Source of the DNA: Setoptus koraiensis
Taxonomy: Eukaryota; Arthropoda
NCBI GenBank assembly: GCA_048013815.1
Contig: CM106586.1
Coordinates: forward strand, 2,108,001 to 2,172,000
Length of the DNA: 64,000 bases
Direction: 5' to 3'
This document shows, piece after piece, positions 45,401 to 58,499 of the stretch (position 1 is the stretch's first letter; each line of letters begins with the position of its first letter). The translations under genes were made by a program, and so were the position numbers. Below the pieces are notes generated by a model. The model was not told the DNA's origin. It made no database searches and worked only from the letters and a program-made list of their open reading frames with translations.

Positions 45401-46966
45401 GTCATACAAAGTCATTTGATGAAATTACTTCGATATCTATTGGTAAATGAACATCACCAGGCTAGCCCTCCAAGTTGTCTGGATATTGACTCATTTGGAT
45501 TATTGGTAACGCTTATCATTGGCTTGCCAAAGATATACTCCAATGATGATTTCAGTTCGAATAATAGACATCTGGACAGTCAATCATGGATGACAAATGC
45601 TTATAGACATGATTATTTTAGAAATATATTACATCTTATGGTAGTATTCAATTTAGTACAAGTTCTTATATCAAAGCATATGACATTCACGAATGCTATT
45701 AGAGATCACTTAGATTCCAGCCAATATGACAGTGAAGAGTCATCAAACATGGACGTAGATATAGACAATAGTCCTGCAGCTGAAGCTGAAACAATTGATA
45801 GCAAAGAAATTAAGTCACTCCTAAGTTTCTATCAAAAGATTGTTTTAGCCTCTGGGCATCCCAATAGGGAACTACCTGAAGAATCAAGCTTATTATTAGA
45901 CATAAAAGAGCGCTTGTTACCATTCTTACGCTGTGCTGCTTTGTTCTTCCACAATGCATTGGAGGTGTCGGAACCTATCGAATTTGATGGTAAGAAACCA
46001 TTGACTAAACAGGTCGAATTCGATTCGTTATGCAATTATCTGAATTTGCCGAATAATTTCAGTAAACTACTGGAGAGTGAATCCGTGCGTCAATTAGCAC
46101 TTCAATGGGCTCGTCACCCGCGCATAGTACAATTAATTAAATCATCAATTAATGAACAAAGTGCGAAATCATCTGAGAGCACTTCAACACCAGATGCTAA
46201 TAAGACAGTAAATCAGGATTCCGCATCATCCAGCTCTATTAGATCATCGTTTTCAATTGGCTCCCAGTTCAAAGCTAAGAAAGCAGCCCATAAGACTTGT
46301 AATATTACAGAAAAAATTACTGGCGGTAGTGATGGTAATAATGATTCTTATTATTCATCTAATGTGTTTCCATTGAAATTCATCGAACAACCGCACTCAG
46401 TGAATCGACTCATCGAGTTGCCAAATGATTATAGTGAGCTAATCAACAAGGTGTCATCGTTTGTTTGTCCAAATATAGAGAATGAAGAATCAAGAACGCC
46501 AACATTATGTTTAGTTTGTGGGGCAATATTATGCTCTCAGAGTTATTGTTGCCAAAAAGATCTGTTTGCATTAAGTGGCAATATTGGTAGCGCTAGTTCC
46601 AGTGGTATTCAATTGACACATTCATCATCCAACAATCGTTCAAATATAAACAATCAATCACTGGTGGGTAGTTGCACCTATCACGCTTATGAATGTTGTG
46701 CCGGTGTTGGTATATTTTTGCGAATAAGAGACTGCAAAATATTATTGATATCTGGAAAATCTAAAGGCTGTTACATGCCTGCACCATACGTAGACGAATA
46801 CGGCGAGACAGATTTTGGCTTGCAGCGAGGAAATCCATTGAACCTGAGTGAAGAAGAATACAAACGTTTACAATTGATGTGGCTACAGCATTTGATACCA
46901 GAGCAGATTTCGCGTGCATTGGAACATTCATCGTATGCATCGAGCATAAATTGGCATCTACATTAA
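39438..46966 (+). CDS. UBR1/UBR2-type N-recognin E3 ubiquitin ligase (broken by an assembly gap)
   Basis: Real coding sequence is 39438-39543 continuing at 40842-46966; the stretch 39544-40341 is a second, degraded copy of 40842-41679 and the 500 N between are a scaffold gap. Read that way the protein has about 2076 aa (human UBR1/2 about 1750). The UBR box (CGRIFKHGDVTYSCQECSF ... GGGLCDCGDVEAW) binds basic N-degrons. A helical middle follows. A RING-H2 domain has CIFCREEQ, CGHVMHHSCW and LCPLCE, with a long Ser-rich insert between the first and second zinc ligands. The C-terminal UAIN-type cap (GSCTYHAYECCAGVGIFLR, GKSKGCYMPAPYVDEYGETD) is conserved. It marks proteins with destabilising N-termini for the proteasome. 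The extra length comes mainly from Ser/Thr-rich linkers (about 43,850-44,360 and 46,150-46,330). An exon upstream of 39438 is not excluded. Confidence 0.9.
39544..40341 (+). other. duplicate low-quality copy of the UBR 5' region (assembly artefact)
   Basis: Identical to 40842-41096 for the first 255 bp (39544-39798). It then switches abruptly to about 85-90 % similarity with many single-base insertions and deletions, ending at the gap. Such a pattern fits an unpolished contig end better than a gene duplicate. Confidence 0.8.
40342..40841. other. assembly gap of exactly 500 N
   Basis: 500 consecutive N, a conventional placeholder length. Open frames that cross it are meaningless. Confidence 1.
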
Positions 46967-47059
46967 GCGTGTGTTGTATTGTAGACAAAATAATCTTCAG
47001 AATAATCTATATATAGTTGAACTCTGGTAAGGGAGGGAATTGTTGTGATCACTTAATGA

Positions 47060-47065
47060 AATAAA
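47060..47065 (+). terminator. polyadenylation signal of the UBR gene
   Basis: AATAAA 94 bp after the stop codon. Confidence 0.6.
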
Positions 47066-47123
47066 CAATTAGCAAATCGAGGTGCTTGCCCAGTGACAGA
47101 CCAACTTTCTCATTGGCCAATCA

Positions 47124-47477
47124 TTAGTTGGTTTGAGCCCTGGCGAAACTGAAACTAACGATTCCTCGGTTTTTGTCATTGTTCTTCTTTACTAGACTTG
47201 TAGTCTTAGCTTCCGCCTGGCCGTAGCTGACACATTTGTGTTGTCTGGTTTTGTAATTTACTCTAAGTATACATTGACAATCGGCATTGAGTCTGATCTT
47301 TTTGTTTTCTAGTTTACGGCTAAAACTTTTGCCGATACTCTTGCGCTTGATCTCCTGTTCTTCTGTGATCAATTCATCATCATGATATTCGGACCCCTGT
47401 GCTCCTGTTAACATTATCACAAGTAATATTGAGAAACCGGCGATTATCAGTGACCAGTCATGTATAGAAAGTTTCAT
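47124..47477 (-). CDS. small secreted protein candidate, 117 aa
   Basis: The frame starts with an excellent signal peptide: MKLSIHDW then a hydrophobic core (SLIIAGFSILLVIMLTGAQG) and a likely cleavage before SEYHDDEL. The mature part is charged: an acidic start, then a basic stretch (KRKSIGKSFSRKLENKK) with possible dibasic processing sites, then a short Cys cluster DCQCILRVNYKTRQHKC and a Lys-rich tail. Three cysteines would leave one unpaired unless it dimerises. The size and layout fit a peptide precursor or defence/venom-type peptide, but I recognise no family. TTGCAG just upstream (about 47,540) might end a 5' UTR intron. It is convergent with UBR. Confidence 0.5.
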   Translation of the reverse strand: MKLSIHDWSLIIAGFSILLVIMLTGAQGSEYHDDELITEEQEIKRKSIGKSFSRKLENKKIRLNADCQCILRVNYKTRQHKCVSYGQAEAKTTSLVKKNNDKNRGIVSFSFARAQTN

Positions 47478-47749
47478 AATGATGATTGTGTGTATGGTAT
47501 TTCAATCAAAAATCTGATGATTTGTTGTTTACTGCAATAATAGTTAAAATTATATTATATTATATTATATAATTATATAATTGGTTATAAATGGATGCGC
47601 TGTTGTGAACTTGCTTGGTGGGCCAGCTTGGATCGACATAACTTTGTTGCGCATGACATTCTACCCAACGTAAATAGTGAGTGAAACCTAACGTTACGTA
47701 ATATAATATAATAAGTCATCTATGGTTAGTGGCCAGAAGCCAAACTTTT

Positions 47750-48331
47750 ATTTTCGTTGGCGCGCTAGACAGGCGCAGTAAAGATCTGGTGTCGTTGTCA
47801 TCGGTGAGGAACCGATTCAATTCCATTCAATTCGATTCTACTCGATTCGACTAAACTCACTTCATATCAACTAGCTTCAAGTGAAAAACACCTCCTTCGT
47901 CTCCTTTTTCTTCCTCCACTAAATCGACTGCCAGAAAAAAGTAAAGAGTAAAGTTAGTGGCTGAAGTTAAATAAAGTATTAAACTAGTGAAAATGAATTG
48001 TTCACAATAGAGTCACTAACAGTTTGTGTTTAACGACTTGTTGGTGTTAGTTTATTAAAGCTGACGCCAAACGAAATAAAAATATAAACAAAATTACAGA
48101 GAAACAACAAGCAACAATCACATATTTTATACTTTGATCTAAATATGCGAATAAACAGTGCAACTACACCTTGTCTCAACAACAACTATTTGTAAGCTAA
48201 ACCTACAGTGAAAAAGACATTTGATCTTCTTGCTAGTGGCGGTTCTCGACAATTAAAATCGTATGACAAACAATGACAAGCGAAAAACAATTAGAAAAAT
48301 TTTCTAGTTAGTGGCCGATAGTAGATTGGGG
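47750..48331 (+). promoter_or_regulatory. possible promoter and noncoding first exon of a downstream gene
   Basis: A non-repetitive stretch without long frames ends at a strong donor match, GATTGGGG/GTGAGTAAAG at 48331/48332. If real, coding exons would lie to the right, possibly beyond 64 kb, making the following region an intron. This is inference from one splice-like site. Confidence 0.2.
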
Positions 48332-50692
48332 GTGAGTAAAGTTTAATCATTCATCCTTGGCTGTTCTCAATTTAATAGCCACATTGTGGTTACAAATTTA
48401 TCAATGGGCGATTCAAGTCGTCTGGCCAGCTTCGAGCAGTTGAACTAGCTGACATTGGAACCTATCACATTCTTTGTTTTAGTGTGTTTTATTTAGCATA
48501 GTTTACTTTACCTGGTATCACTGCATAATCAGTAGCGCAACAGCAAACAACATAACGATAATAAATAAATCTAGTCTACGTCTATCTATCTTACGTAATG
48601 ACCATATTGAGCACTCTCTATTATAAGATAATCGACAGATAAAGATCCCCCCCCCCCCCCAGAACACTTGCATTAATGCAGCGTAAATAGATGGATTTAT
48701 CGGGTACAAATAACGATTGTGTCCGCTGTAGCTAACGTTAGTTGCAAGTAAAAGAACAGGCCTCGTCCGATATCCATTCTGATTTTAGCAACTTAGATTT
48801 TATGTGATCCCATGTGTGTGCACTGGTCACACTGAGGATCACATTAGATCGTCGTTACTTACAAACAAACATAAAAGCTGGAGCTAATATCATTTTACAC
48901 AAGTGTTTAGTTGCATTAGAAGGGTACAATTGAATGGCTGTTGAATAACTAAATACATTAGTCGAATGACGTCTCTCTATCGGGCTGTCGGTTGCAGCTA
49001 GACCTGAACAATGCCGGCCTGCTCGAGTCAGTCTGTTTGATTTGACAAATGAATGAATAAAAAAGAATAGGACAAAGCCAAGTTATATACTGTGTTATCA
49101 TCCGTTTGAATGGTCGTTTTGTTTTACATTAAACTAAAACTATTCATCTCCCAATGTGCATATATGCATTTCATCGTATGTTTGTTGTTGTCCATTGACT
49201 CACTGGTCGCTCAATCAATTGACCGCAAATGCAATTATCTGACAATGTCACAAAAACTGAGCACCGTCGCCATTATCATAGAAGCGCAACTCTAATTCAG
49301 CATATCCAAACCAATGGCGAAGAGAGACAAGAAAGGTGAATAGATGTACTTTTGTTGTATACTTGATGTCAAATTGAAATGTTATTCATGTTGTGTCATT
49401 ATGGTATGGTTGTTGCAAGTTGCAACCATCCGTTTTGTTTTATTCTGTTCTGCTTCCTTGGATTGAAAGTGTATACTTTTACTTATCTCACTTAGCGGTC
49501 AGTTTGCTTGTTTTCTTGTGGCACTATGTCAGTTGTCAGATAGTGTGTGTTTTGGATTGAACTTGACTCAACAATAACAATAGAGGATGCAAATTAGTGT
49601 CTTGGTAGTGGCGAATGATGATAATAAGTTTCACTTGCCTTGCGATCTCTCTAACAATCTTGCTGTAGTGAGATATGCTTGAATTGTTGCTCGTCAACAC
49701 AAACACACGTACTTGACCAAAAAAGAAAAGAAACATTTAGAGCGAGACACTTTTACTTAGCATTTGCATTCGATTTGAAAGGGACGAAGCCAGCATTTTT
49801 GGCGAATTCTGTTCGCTTCATGTCCGCTATGGACGCATTGTAAAAGCGTATGTTTGCCAGTTATACTGAGTCTTCATTCAAAAGGCACAATGATGATTCT
49901 TCAGTGCGATTCGTACAGGATCCTGTACGATCATGCTACTTGGTACAGTTCAAGTCAAGAATATTCTTATATCGGATTACATTACTGTTGTATTGCATGC
50001 TTCGTTTCGGTTGTTGGCCAGGTGATTATGGCTAATGATAGTTTTCAAATTTTGTTTCCAATGCTGGCTTTGGTTGTTCGTTCAACTTAAGTCATAAACC
50101 TATTTTTAGTTATGCAGTGGCATTTGGTGGACATGCATCTGAACAGTGTACTGGTTATGCTCGTGCCAAGTAATTCTTTTTATGTGCCAAATATCTGGAT
50201 GTTAATCAGTCAGCTAGATTGTGTATTCATCTGGTCGTAATAGTGTCGCCAGGATAAAGTGGTACGATAGTGGTACCAAAGTCACAGTTGATATAGTCAC
50301 GCTATTGCCCTTGGCAAGAGGACACAAAAGTGGCCAGTTGGTCGCCAGACAGTGTATTTGTGATTGTGCGAGCTTTGTCGTGCTGTCGTCTGTTCGAGTA
50401 GGCTCAACCCTAACAGGTATTTTGGTTTGATGTAACCACAGTAGACGAGAGAAAGAAATAATTAGATCAAGAGAGAAAGTGGCCCCAAGTGATAAATACA
50501 GTGTGCTAAGTAGTAGCTTTAGTTGACCTTTGGCCTTGCTCCATCTTGCAGCGTGCAGTGATATCATAGTCAAATTGTTGGCCCAGTCGCTGTAATGGCG
50601 ATGGGCATAAGTGAGCTCAGCAGCGACACCAAATCGAGGAATTATCCTCGAAACGAGAATGAGCCTCATGTTTTCATTGTCGCAGCTTAGAT

Positions 50693-50726
50693 TGTTTGTT
50701 TGTTTGTTTGTTTGTTTGTTTGTTTG
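50693..50726. repeat. (TTTG)n microsatellite
   Basis: Eight TTTG units. Confidence 0.95.
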
Positions 50727-52372
50727 CCCGCTTGGTTGCTTGGTTGCTGTGAAGATGAGAATAGGCGTCTGTTTGTGTTACTTTAAGTGCGTTAACTAAT
50801 CGTCGTACTCAACCGATCTGTTTGCTTGGCGAAATCTACCTGATAAGACTGAAACAAAGCGCCAGAGAGACGCGCTGCTGGTCAGCGGTGCCAGTGCTCA
50901 AGGGACAGCGCTGCCACCAACCAGCAACAACAACTGAAGCAGCAACTGCAAGATGCGAATGAGAATGAGAAAGATAAGCTCAGGGTGTCAGATTGGTGGC
51001 GACTCGAGCCATCTAAAATGGGGCCCATTGCACCTCGAGAATAACAAGTTAAACAAGAATATCATTTGTTCACCTGTCTCATTCTCTTTCTTTGCACTTA
51101 AGCAGCGCACTGTCAAACTATTGGTGCGCACAACAAAGTAAGAGCAAGCTAAACGAACGAACAAACAAACAGATAAATGGATCGTCATTAGTATTATAGT
51201 TCTCTCTCGCAATTGTAAGTGACTTTACTCTTCTTCCTCTTTAATTCTATATATCACACACACAGTGAGGCAACAACAGCGACAGCGACAGCAACACCAT
51301 CAGCATCAACAACAAGTTCAATTAGGCTCGCGAAAGAGACATGGACACCATTGTTGCAGCAATGTTGTTATACTCACAGGTCAGTGTGTGTGTTACGTCA
51401 TTCTGAATGAATCAGCATCATAATGGCCAACTAATAAGTAAGTAAGTATTACAGCAGCGTGGTAGTAGCATTGTTTCACAGTGCCTACATCTACCTTTGC
51501 TTGCAATGATGCAACTTAACCTGCACAACAGCTTACAAGTTATATAACAAACTAGATTACACAATCAATACTTACGCTCAATACGAATTGTGTGTGTGTG
51601 TGTGTGTGTGTCATAATTGAGATTGAATGACAACTATTGTCAATGTTCAATACAAATGTTGCGCAATCCATTTGTGCCAATACAAATAGTTAACAAATAG
51701 TTTGCTGTCGTGCAATAATACTTGGTGTTGCTTTTGCACGCACGTGTACACATAGATATAAACATAAATACAACGACCAAATACAAAATGAACCTCAATT
51801 GCTATCACAACTCACCACAGTCTAGATTGAGTTGCCCAATTGAGCTGGCCAAGAAAATACACAGATAACAACTAAAGCCTAATATTTAGATTAATCATAC
51901 TATTTATTCGAGCGCAGTCCCAATGCTTTTGTTCCAATTCAGAGTATGTGATCAAAGTTGCAAAATAGTGGATATTTTGACAATTTTATATGTTCGAAAA
52001 ATAACGAATCGAGCATGGTTGATGAGTGAACAGACACAGTTGATATTCAGACATCTCTCTAATGTCAAATTAAGGATCTAACATATCGTGTCGCATTGGG
52101 TGAGCAAAAAAAGAGAAAGTAATAAATATTTTAAGAGTTATTTTAAGAAGACAATATATAATATCTAATATATATTGCGATATTGACAGATAAGATAACA
52201 CAAACAGACAGATGGCCAGACAAACAAATAGACAAATAGATCTTATCTGACCTTTTCACTTCCACTTACTTTTGTTCACTTGTGTGTCAGTTGTAATGAA
52301 ACAAGAATTAGCTCAATGCAAGCAACATCACTAACAACTACAATTTGTATACTATTGTATTGCACAACAAGC

Positions 52373-52437
52373 TCAACAACAGAAACAGCAACAGCAACAA
52401 CAGCAGCAACAGCAACAACAGCAGCAACAATAACAGT
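52373..52437. repeat. CAA/CAG triplet repeat
   Basis: About 20 triplets alternating CAA and CAG. Confidence 0.9.
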
Positions 52438-52734
52438 AGTGTTGTGTTGCAATCAACTTGATATAATATATAGAGTTACTTTTCACTTATTGTTGTACGT
52501 GTTACATGACAACAATAAGTTTGATATGCTGGCCAGTGATAGATGTTGCTGATCAAGATGGTCAGCGGCAGCATCGGGTGTCATTGGTCATTTTCTTTTT
52601 CATTTTCTTTTTGAGTTGATGTTGAGTTTAACAGACACGATTATTATTATTGATAATATATCTTGTTACGTAACATACCATTCTTCTCTATCTGTCAGCG
52701 AGTGTTATGTAATAAACTAACTTGTTAGTCACTT

Positions 52735-52754
52735 GTGTGTGTGTGAGTGTGTGT

Positions 52755-52814
<60 letters not shown>

Positions 52815-52816
52815 GC
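52735..52816. repeat. (GT)n microsatellite
   Basis: About 40 GT units with three single-base interruptions. Confidence 0.95.
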
Positions 52817-53451
52817 CTTGTGCCTTGTGGTGGCTAGATGCTTACAAGCTCACAATGTCAGTTGGTTGACTACGACGCGCCACTAGAGACCTAGATAAAC
52901 CTGATTCAGAGCTAGATGAAACGTGTGAGAGAGACGAGATAAAATGGGGCCCACAAGAGAGCAATTTGTTGTTATTATTTTCAACAGATCATCACTGCAA
53001 TAGAGGCCAGTTGCCAATCTATTGAACATTGTGAGTGTGTGCTGAGCGGCGGTTATTATTAAATGTGTTGTTAGTTATGATAATTATAATCGTGTTAGTA
53101 CGCACAAAATACCAAATGAAACCAGTGGACACTGGCCAGATATATATTTATATAATTGCTGGCTGCTTACATTGAGCCTTGCATTACCATATCTATTGGT
53201 AGAATGCATTTGTATTCCATGCACTAAATTAGATGGAGGCTACCTAATCGAGAAACAAGTTGGCCACTTTGTCTCTCTGGCTCGCTTGCCAATATCGCGC
53301 TCTATTGGCGCTGGTTGCTGTACTTGCTGTACTTCTCATCTCATTGCTCATTTCGTTTCATTCTCATCTCATCTCATCTCGTCTCGTCTCATGTCGTTTT
53401 GTTGCTCCACTTTAGCTGTGCTGCTCTATTCTCTATGCTCTATGATAGCAG

Positions 53452-53515
53452 CGATGGTGCTATCATAGGGATGGTGCTATCATAAAGATGGTGCTATCAT
53501 AAAGATGGTGCTATA
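53452..53515. repeat. 17-bp tandem repeat GATGGTGCTATCATAAA
   Basis: Four copies, the first and last slightly diverged. Confidence 0.9.
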
Positions 53516-53845
53516 TGGCTCAACATGCACACTCAGTGAGAGGGAGAGAGAGAGCTAGTGGTGGCAAATCAAGACATGTCATCCATTATCAGTCGATTTG
53601 CACCAATAGTTACTGGCAACACAAGTTGTGCTGAGTGCACACGTCAACATTTACCATGGGAATCGATACGGCCCGCTCATGCCAGATCTAGCCAGCTAAA
53701 TCTAACCAGCCATCGGTGGGCCCGAGTAACGGTTGGCCAATGCAACGCGCTGTGTAGTCGACCAACCGAAAAGACATAAACTCGATTAACGAGATTATCA
53801 CTGAGGAGACTCATTGCCGGAATATCTGAGAGAAAGCGCCAGACA

Positions 53846-53882
53846 CAGCAACAGCAGCAACAACAACATCAACATCGACAGC

Positions 53883-53926
<44 letters not shown>
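53846..53926. repeat. (CAA)n repeat
   Basis: About 27 triplets, the last 15 or so perfect CAA. Confidence 0.95.
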
Positions 53927-54956
53927 ATGGCAAACTAAACGGACAATAAGAAGAGGCAGGGATATTTGGCATTGCTCATTATAATTCGAACATAATTCGC
54001 ACTAATTCGTTGCAACGTGCGCGCCTTCTGCCGCCTTACACCGTATATATCGGCCTGAACTAGTTGAATCGGCAATGAAATATACTTTTGGGCGCATAAT
54101 TCTAATTACTGGCACTATTGGTCGTGCAAGTTGCGTGCTATATGATTGATCGTCATTTCCATATTCGTTCATTTTAACGCACACACACACACACACGCGC
54201 CCTAGTAAGACATTAGTATTAATGGACAGGCAATAATAAGACAACAAGCGAGCAGAAACAGTTTAACTAGACACACAAATTGACTGTAGCTTGAGTAACA
54301 CAATATCTTATCTCATCAATGCATCATTTCGTGCTTGCATTTAGGTTTATATATTAACAAATCTAATGTATAGCTGCCATTACTAGAAAATAGGTGAACA
54401 CAGGCCCAGCAAAAGTTAGCTGAGCTTGCAAGGGGCCCCATACATCACACACAAACATATTTGTAATAATGTATTTGTGTGTAAAAATAGAATAGCCTTC
54501 CACTATATTTAGCTGTGTGTGTGTGTGTGTCTTCATCGGATATAATTGATAGATAAAACAAGAGTTGGGATATTTAGTTTGACAAGAGTTAGAGAGCGGC
54601 AGGCCCCATCATGGTCATTACGTAACAGTGGTGCGTGCAAGTTTCACGACGTGCGTCTGTACGTGCTGTGTGACAGTGTGTGTGGGAGACGAGCATCTAA
54701 TGCAACTAATATGAAGCCATAAAGATGAAGATTAGATAGAAGCATGACATAACATTTTACACTCCACTGCCAGCCAACAGCGTATACCAAACACGCCGTA
54801 TACTGGCTGATAGTGATAGGTGCACAGCAATGTTACGTAAGAGTGCCCGTCATACTCGCCAGGCAGCTTTGCACGTGCTGCAAAGGTGTATATTTTGGCC
54901 CGTACACGTATAATGTATGAGTTGGCAACACTGGGGCCAACTTGAGCCGGGCCAAG

Positions 54957-55034
54957 ATGCGACGCGACGCGACGCGACACGATGCGACACGATGCGATGC
55001 CATGCGATGCCATGCGATCCAATGCGATGCGATG
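54957..55034. repeat. GCGAC/GATGC pentamer repeat
   Basis: About 15 units of GCGAC, ACGAT and GCGATGC forms in an ordered series, related to the GCATC repeat at 7885. Confidence 0.9.
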
Positions 55035-55523
55035 AAAAAAGAACGCAACACAACAGAAATAAACAACTTTCAGTCATCTAAAACTTTGTTTTCAATTCTA
55101 GCTGCAGTGGCCAACAAGATGGCGCTATCAACCATGTTATGACACATACCAAGCGACTATCGCCCAGACACTTGTCGGCAAGCTCGAGCTGAATTATCCG
55201 AGCGGCTGGTGTGATGCTGGCCACTCTTGTTCCTTTTCATATTAATATATTGATGCAACACACACACACACAAGTGGAGAGAGGCCCAATTTCAGTTTGC
55301 GCGACACACTATTTATAGATGTGATCTATCTATAAATGTGACTGATTGTGGGCCCCAGTTGCAATTGAAACGCCGACAGCTGGCAGCACACTGTCTATCT
55401 GTTTCTATAACTATTTATACATCTTTGTATTAGATGTATATCTAACTATATATGCAGCGTGTGCGTCCCAGGCCAAAGAGGAAATTGAGTTATCATCGTA
55501 TGAGCAATGGCATAATGAGAAGA

Positions 55524-55562
55524 GGCCAGCCAGCCAGTCAGCCAGCCAGCCAGCCAGCCAGG
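55524..55562. repeat. (GCCA)n repeat
   Basis: Nine GCCA units with one GTCA. Confidence 0.9.
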
Positions 55563-55822
55563 CAACCATTTCATCTTATTCAAATGGCCAATCGACTATA
55601 TCTATGAGGTGCCAGCTTGAGGCCCGGGGCCTGTGTGTGTGTGGTCATTTTGCGTGACAACTTGGCTAGCATGCAAACTCTTGTCTGTCGGCCAGCGCTG
55701 ACCACTGACGCAACCGTCAGGCGGCTGCCAAGTGATTACAGATGCTCTCATCTCAATTGCGTTCGCCAGTGCCCAGTCGCGACAACGCATGAGACATATA
55801 TAACAATAAGATGTCGCTTTTT

Positions 55823-55857
55823 TGGCCCAGTCGGCCCAGTCGGCCCAGTCGGCCCAA
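55823..55857. repeat. 9-bp repeat GGCCCAGTC
   Basis: Four copies, the last diverging. Confidence 0.9.
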
Positions 55858-56617
55858 TGGCCAGTGTACAGCCAGTTACAGAGAGAGGCCGGATAAAAAC
55901 AACGAGCCCTTATATATTGTCTGACTGTTTTCGCTGTGACACACACACACAACACAGTGTCAACGTGCAATATCTGTGCTCCCAAATGCTCGCTCATGCC
56001 AGCGCCACCAACGAGTGAGCCAGTGGAGCTAGGAGACGAGCAAAAGTTTAAACTAAGCTGTTAAAAAATTTGTTGTTGGCTGCTGCTGGCGGCACGTTAG
56101 CGCGCGCCTTGGGGGCCTCAAAATGAAATTCCCATTCAAATTGCCATTATGAGTGGCTTCTATCTACTTGAGGCGTGAGCTCTCTTGAGAGTGTGTGTCT
56201 CTGGTAAGCTGCCAAAGTGAGATGTAGGCCCCTTTTTAGTTTGTTGTGTCGTGCACGCGCACGAAAGCCATTACTTTTGTGGGTAGCCAGTTGCTCACTT
56301 GCCAGTTGCCTGCTGGCCCCAACAACCCACCAAGCGGGCCAACACTGAGCCACCAAGCGACCAACAAACGAAAACAACACAACGCAGCGCTAATGGTGAT
56401 GCTTTAAATGCTAATGACATTCAATAATAACTTTATTATGCCATTCATGATACAGCCTACACTGATTTGAATTTAATGATTCATAACGACTTGAGATTCC
56501 GTTACTATTACTGGCCACCAGTTGGCCAGTTTGTTTGGCTGTTTGCATTGCACACTTGCCTATTGTATTGTATGGTGTATGCGAATGGGCACAGCCCCAT
56601 TACTGCGACGGTATCAG

Positions 56618-56673
56618 CACAGTTATAGCACAGTTACAGCACAGTTACAGTACAGTTGTAGCACAGTTATATC
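56618..56673. repeat. 11-bp repeat CACAGTTACAG
   Basis: Five slightly diverged copies. Confidence 0.85.
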
Positions 56674-58042
56674 ACTGTACAGCGTATAGCGGAGCAGAGA
56701 GTGACAGTGAAAGTGACAGTGGGCACAGTTTGTAATTTGAGACTTGACAGTTATAACGGTTTGTGTGGCTAAATGTGGCAGCCGTTTAATGATGGCCACT
56801 ACAATGACATTTGCAGCAACGCAACGCAAGTCAAGTGATAAGTGACAAGTGGAGTGACAATTGAAATGATTGAGCCAATTGCACACACAACAAGCTGTGC
56901 GAGTTACCTTGATGACACATGTGCCACTGTTAGCTTTAATGCGAGTGCTCGTTAGCCACTTGTAACATTGTGTCCATTGTGCACATAAAAATGATGACCA
57001 CGCACACACACACACACACGCTGGCCAGAAGCGGCTGACCACAGGCTGTGTGCCGTGCCCACACTAGGCTGGTCTAAATTTATGTCTAACTAAATCTAAA
57101 TTTGAGCCTAACCGCCAATGATGGGCCCAGCAAGGCAAACACAATTGTGCTATATGGGCAGCGTGGGCTTGTGCTGTTGGTGTGGCCAGTGGTGTTGGTA
57201 TCACTTTAGATTTCATTATATATTTAAATGTGTGCTTATATTAGTTTGGTTCATATTCACCAGTTGGCCAGCAAAGTTGCCATTTTGAATGTGTCACTTG
57301 GCCTTGCAAAGTAGTGACACTGGCAGCTCTATCAGTTGTATTGGCTCTACATAATGATACAGAATGATACTGAATGACACTGCATGCGGTCTATGAGCTG
57401 CATCTGGCTCTATTAGCTAATCTAATGATATGGCTAATATGCTAATACAAATGTTAATGGCATCAATTCAATTTCAACTGGTGCTAGGTGGTTGCTTGTT
57501 GATGCAACGCGCTCTCTGTTGCCATTTGCATGACTTACTATTGTAAATAGATACACATAATATAATTATCATCATATTACATAATAACGTAGCTGCTGTT
57601 GTTCAATGGTTGTTGTCATGTTGTTAGCGTGTCATGTGGTTCAAGTTGCCGGGGCCCCAATTGGCAAAATTCACTGGCTTATTCATCTTATCAAGACACC
57701 AATTGTGTGCAACATCAATTTTATTTCAACATATTTAATTTTGTATCAACGTGCAGTAGTGATACAGCTGATCTGATATTATTATCATGCTTGTATCACT
57801 ACAAGCATTGACAGTGTTGTCAGTGTTATAGCATTAGTGAAGTGTTATTACGTAATAGTGGTATCAGTGTCAGCGACAGTATGACCACTGACTATGTCAC
57901 ACACACACACAACTAGTGCAGCACGAGTAGCATAGCAACAATACATTATGCAATATTGTTGTGTTGCAATGGCATCGAGCATTGCGTAATCATCTTTATG
58001 CTTGGGCGATCTCTTTAATGTTTGTCTAATCTATTTCAACAT

Positions 58043-58095
58043 GACCATCTATCCATCTATCTATCTATCTCTGTATCTCTGTATCTATCTATCTA
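58043..58095. repeat. (TATC)n-like microsatellite
   Basis: TATC, CATC and TGTATC tetramers in series. Confidence 0.9.
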
Positions 58096-58446
58096 TGCAA
58101 GCTATCATATCTCTATCTCTATCTGTATATTAGACATTGTACGTTGTGCCACTTTACAAACAAACAAACCCACTTACCAATAGCTCGCTCACTGGCCACC
58201 AATATGCCAATGCAGCCAGTCTCAATGGCACAAACTGTAGCCAGTTTTCATAGCTAAACCATTTCAATAAACAGACGTTGCTCTAGTTTTGTCATCATTT
58301 CTTCTTCTTTGTCAACTCCATCGGGTCCTCATTTTCTCAACGTCTCTTTGTCATGTGTGCGATATTGTGCCCAATGTAAGTGTGCGTGTGTTTGTGTTTG
58401 TGTTTGAATCAATCTACAACCACCACCACTGTCATTCTAATCTGTC

Positions 58447-58448
<2 letters not shown>

Positions 58449-58497
<49 letters not shown>
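58449..58497. repeat. (GT)n microsatellite
   Basis: About 24 GT units. Confidence 0.95.

Positions 58498-58499
<2 letters not shown>

Noticed and set aside
50214-50669. 151-codon minus-strand frame
   Set aside because: No domain, signal or biased composition; overlapping frames on the other strand are equally open, as expected by chance in this composition.
55602-56018. Overlapping 131- and 133-codon frames on opposite strands
   Set aside because: Both run through tandem repeats (GGCCCAGTC) whose unit length is a multiple of three, which keeps frames open artificially.
56623-57042. 139-codon minus-strand frame rich in Cys
   Set aside because: It overlaps a tandem repeat and a CA run and shows no family features.
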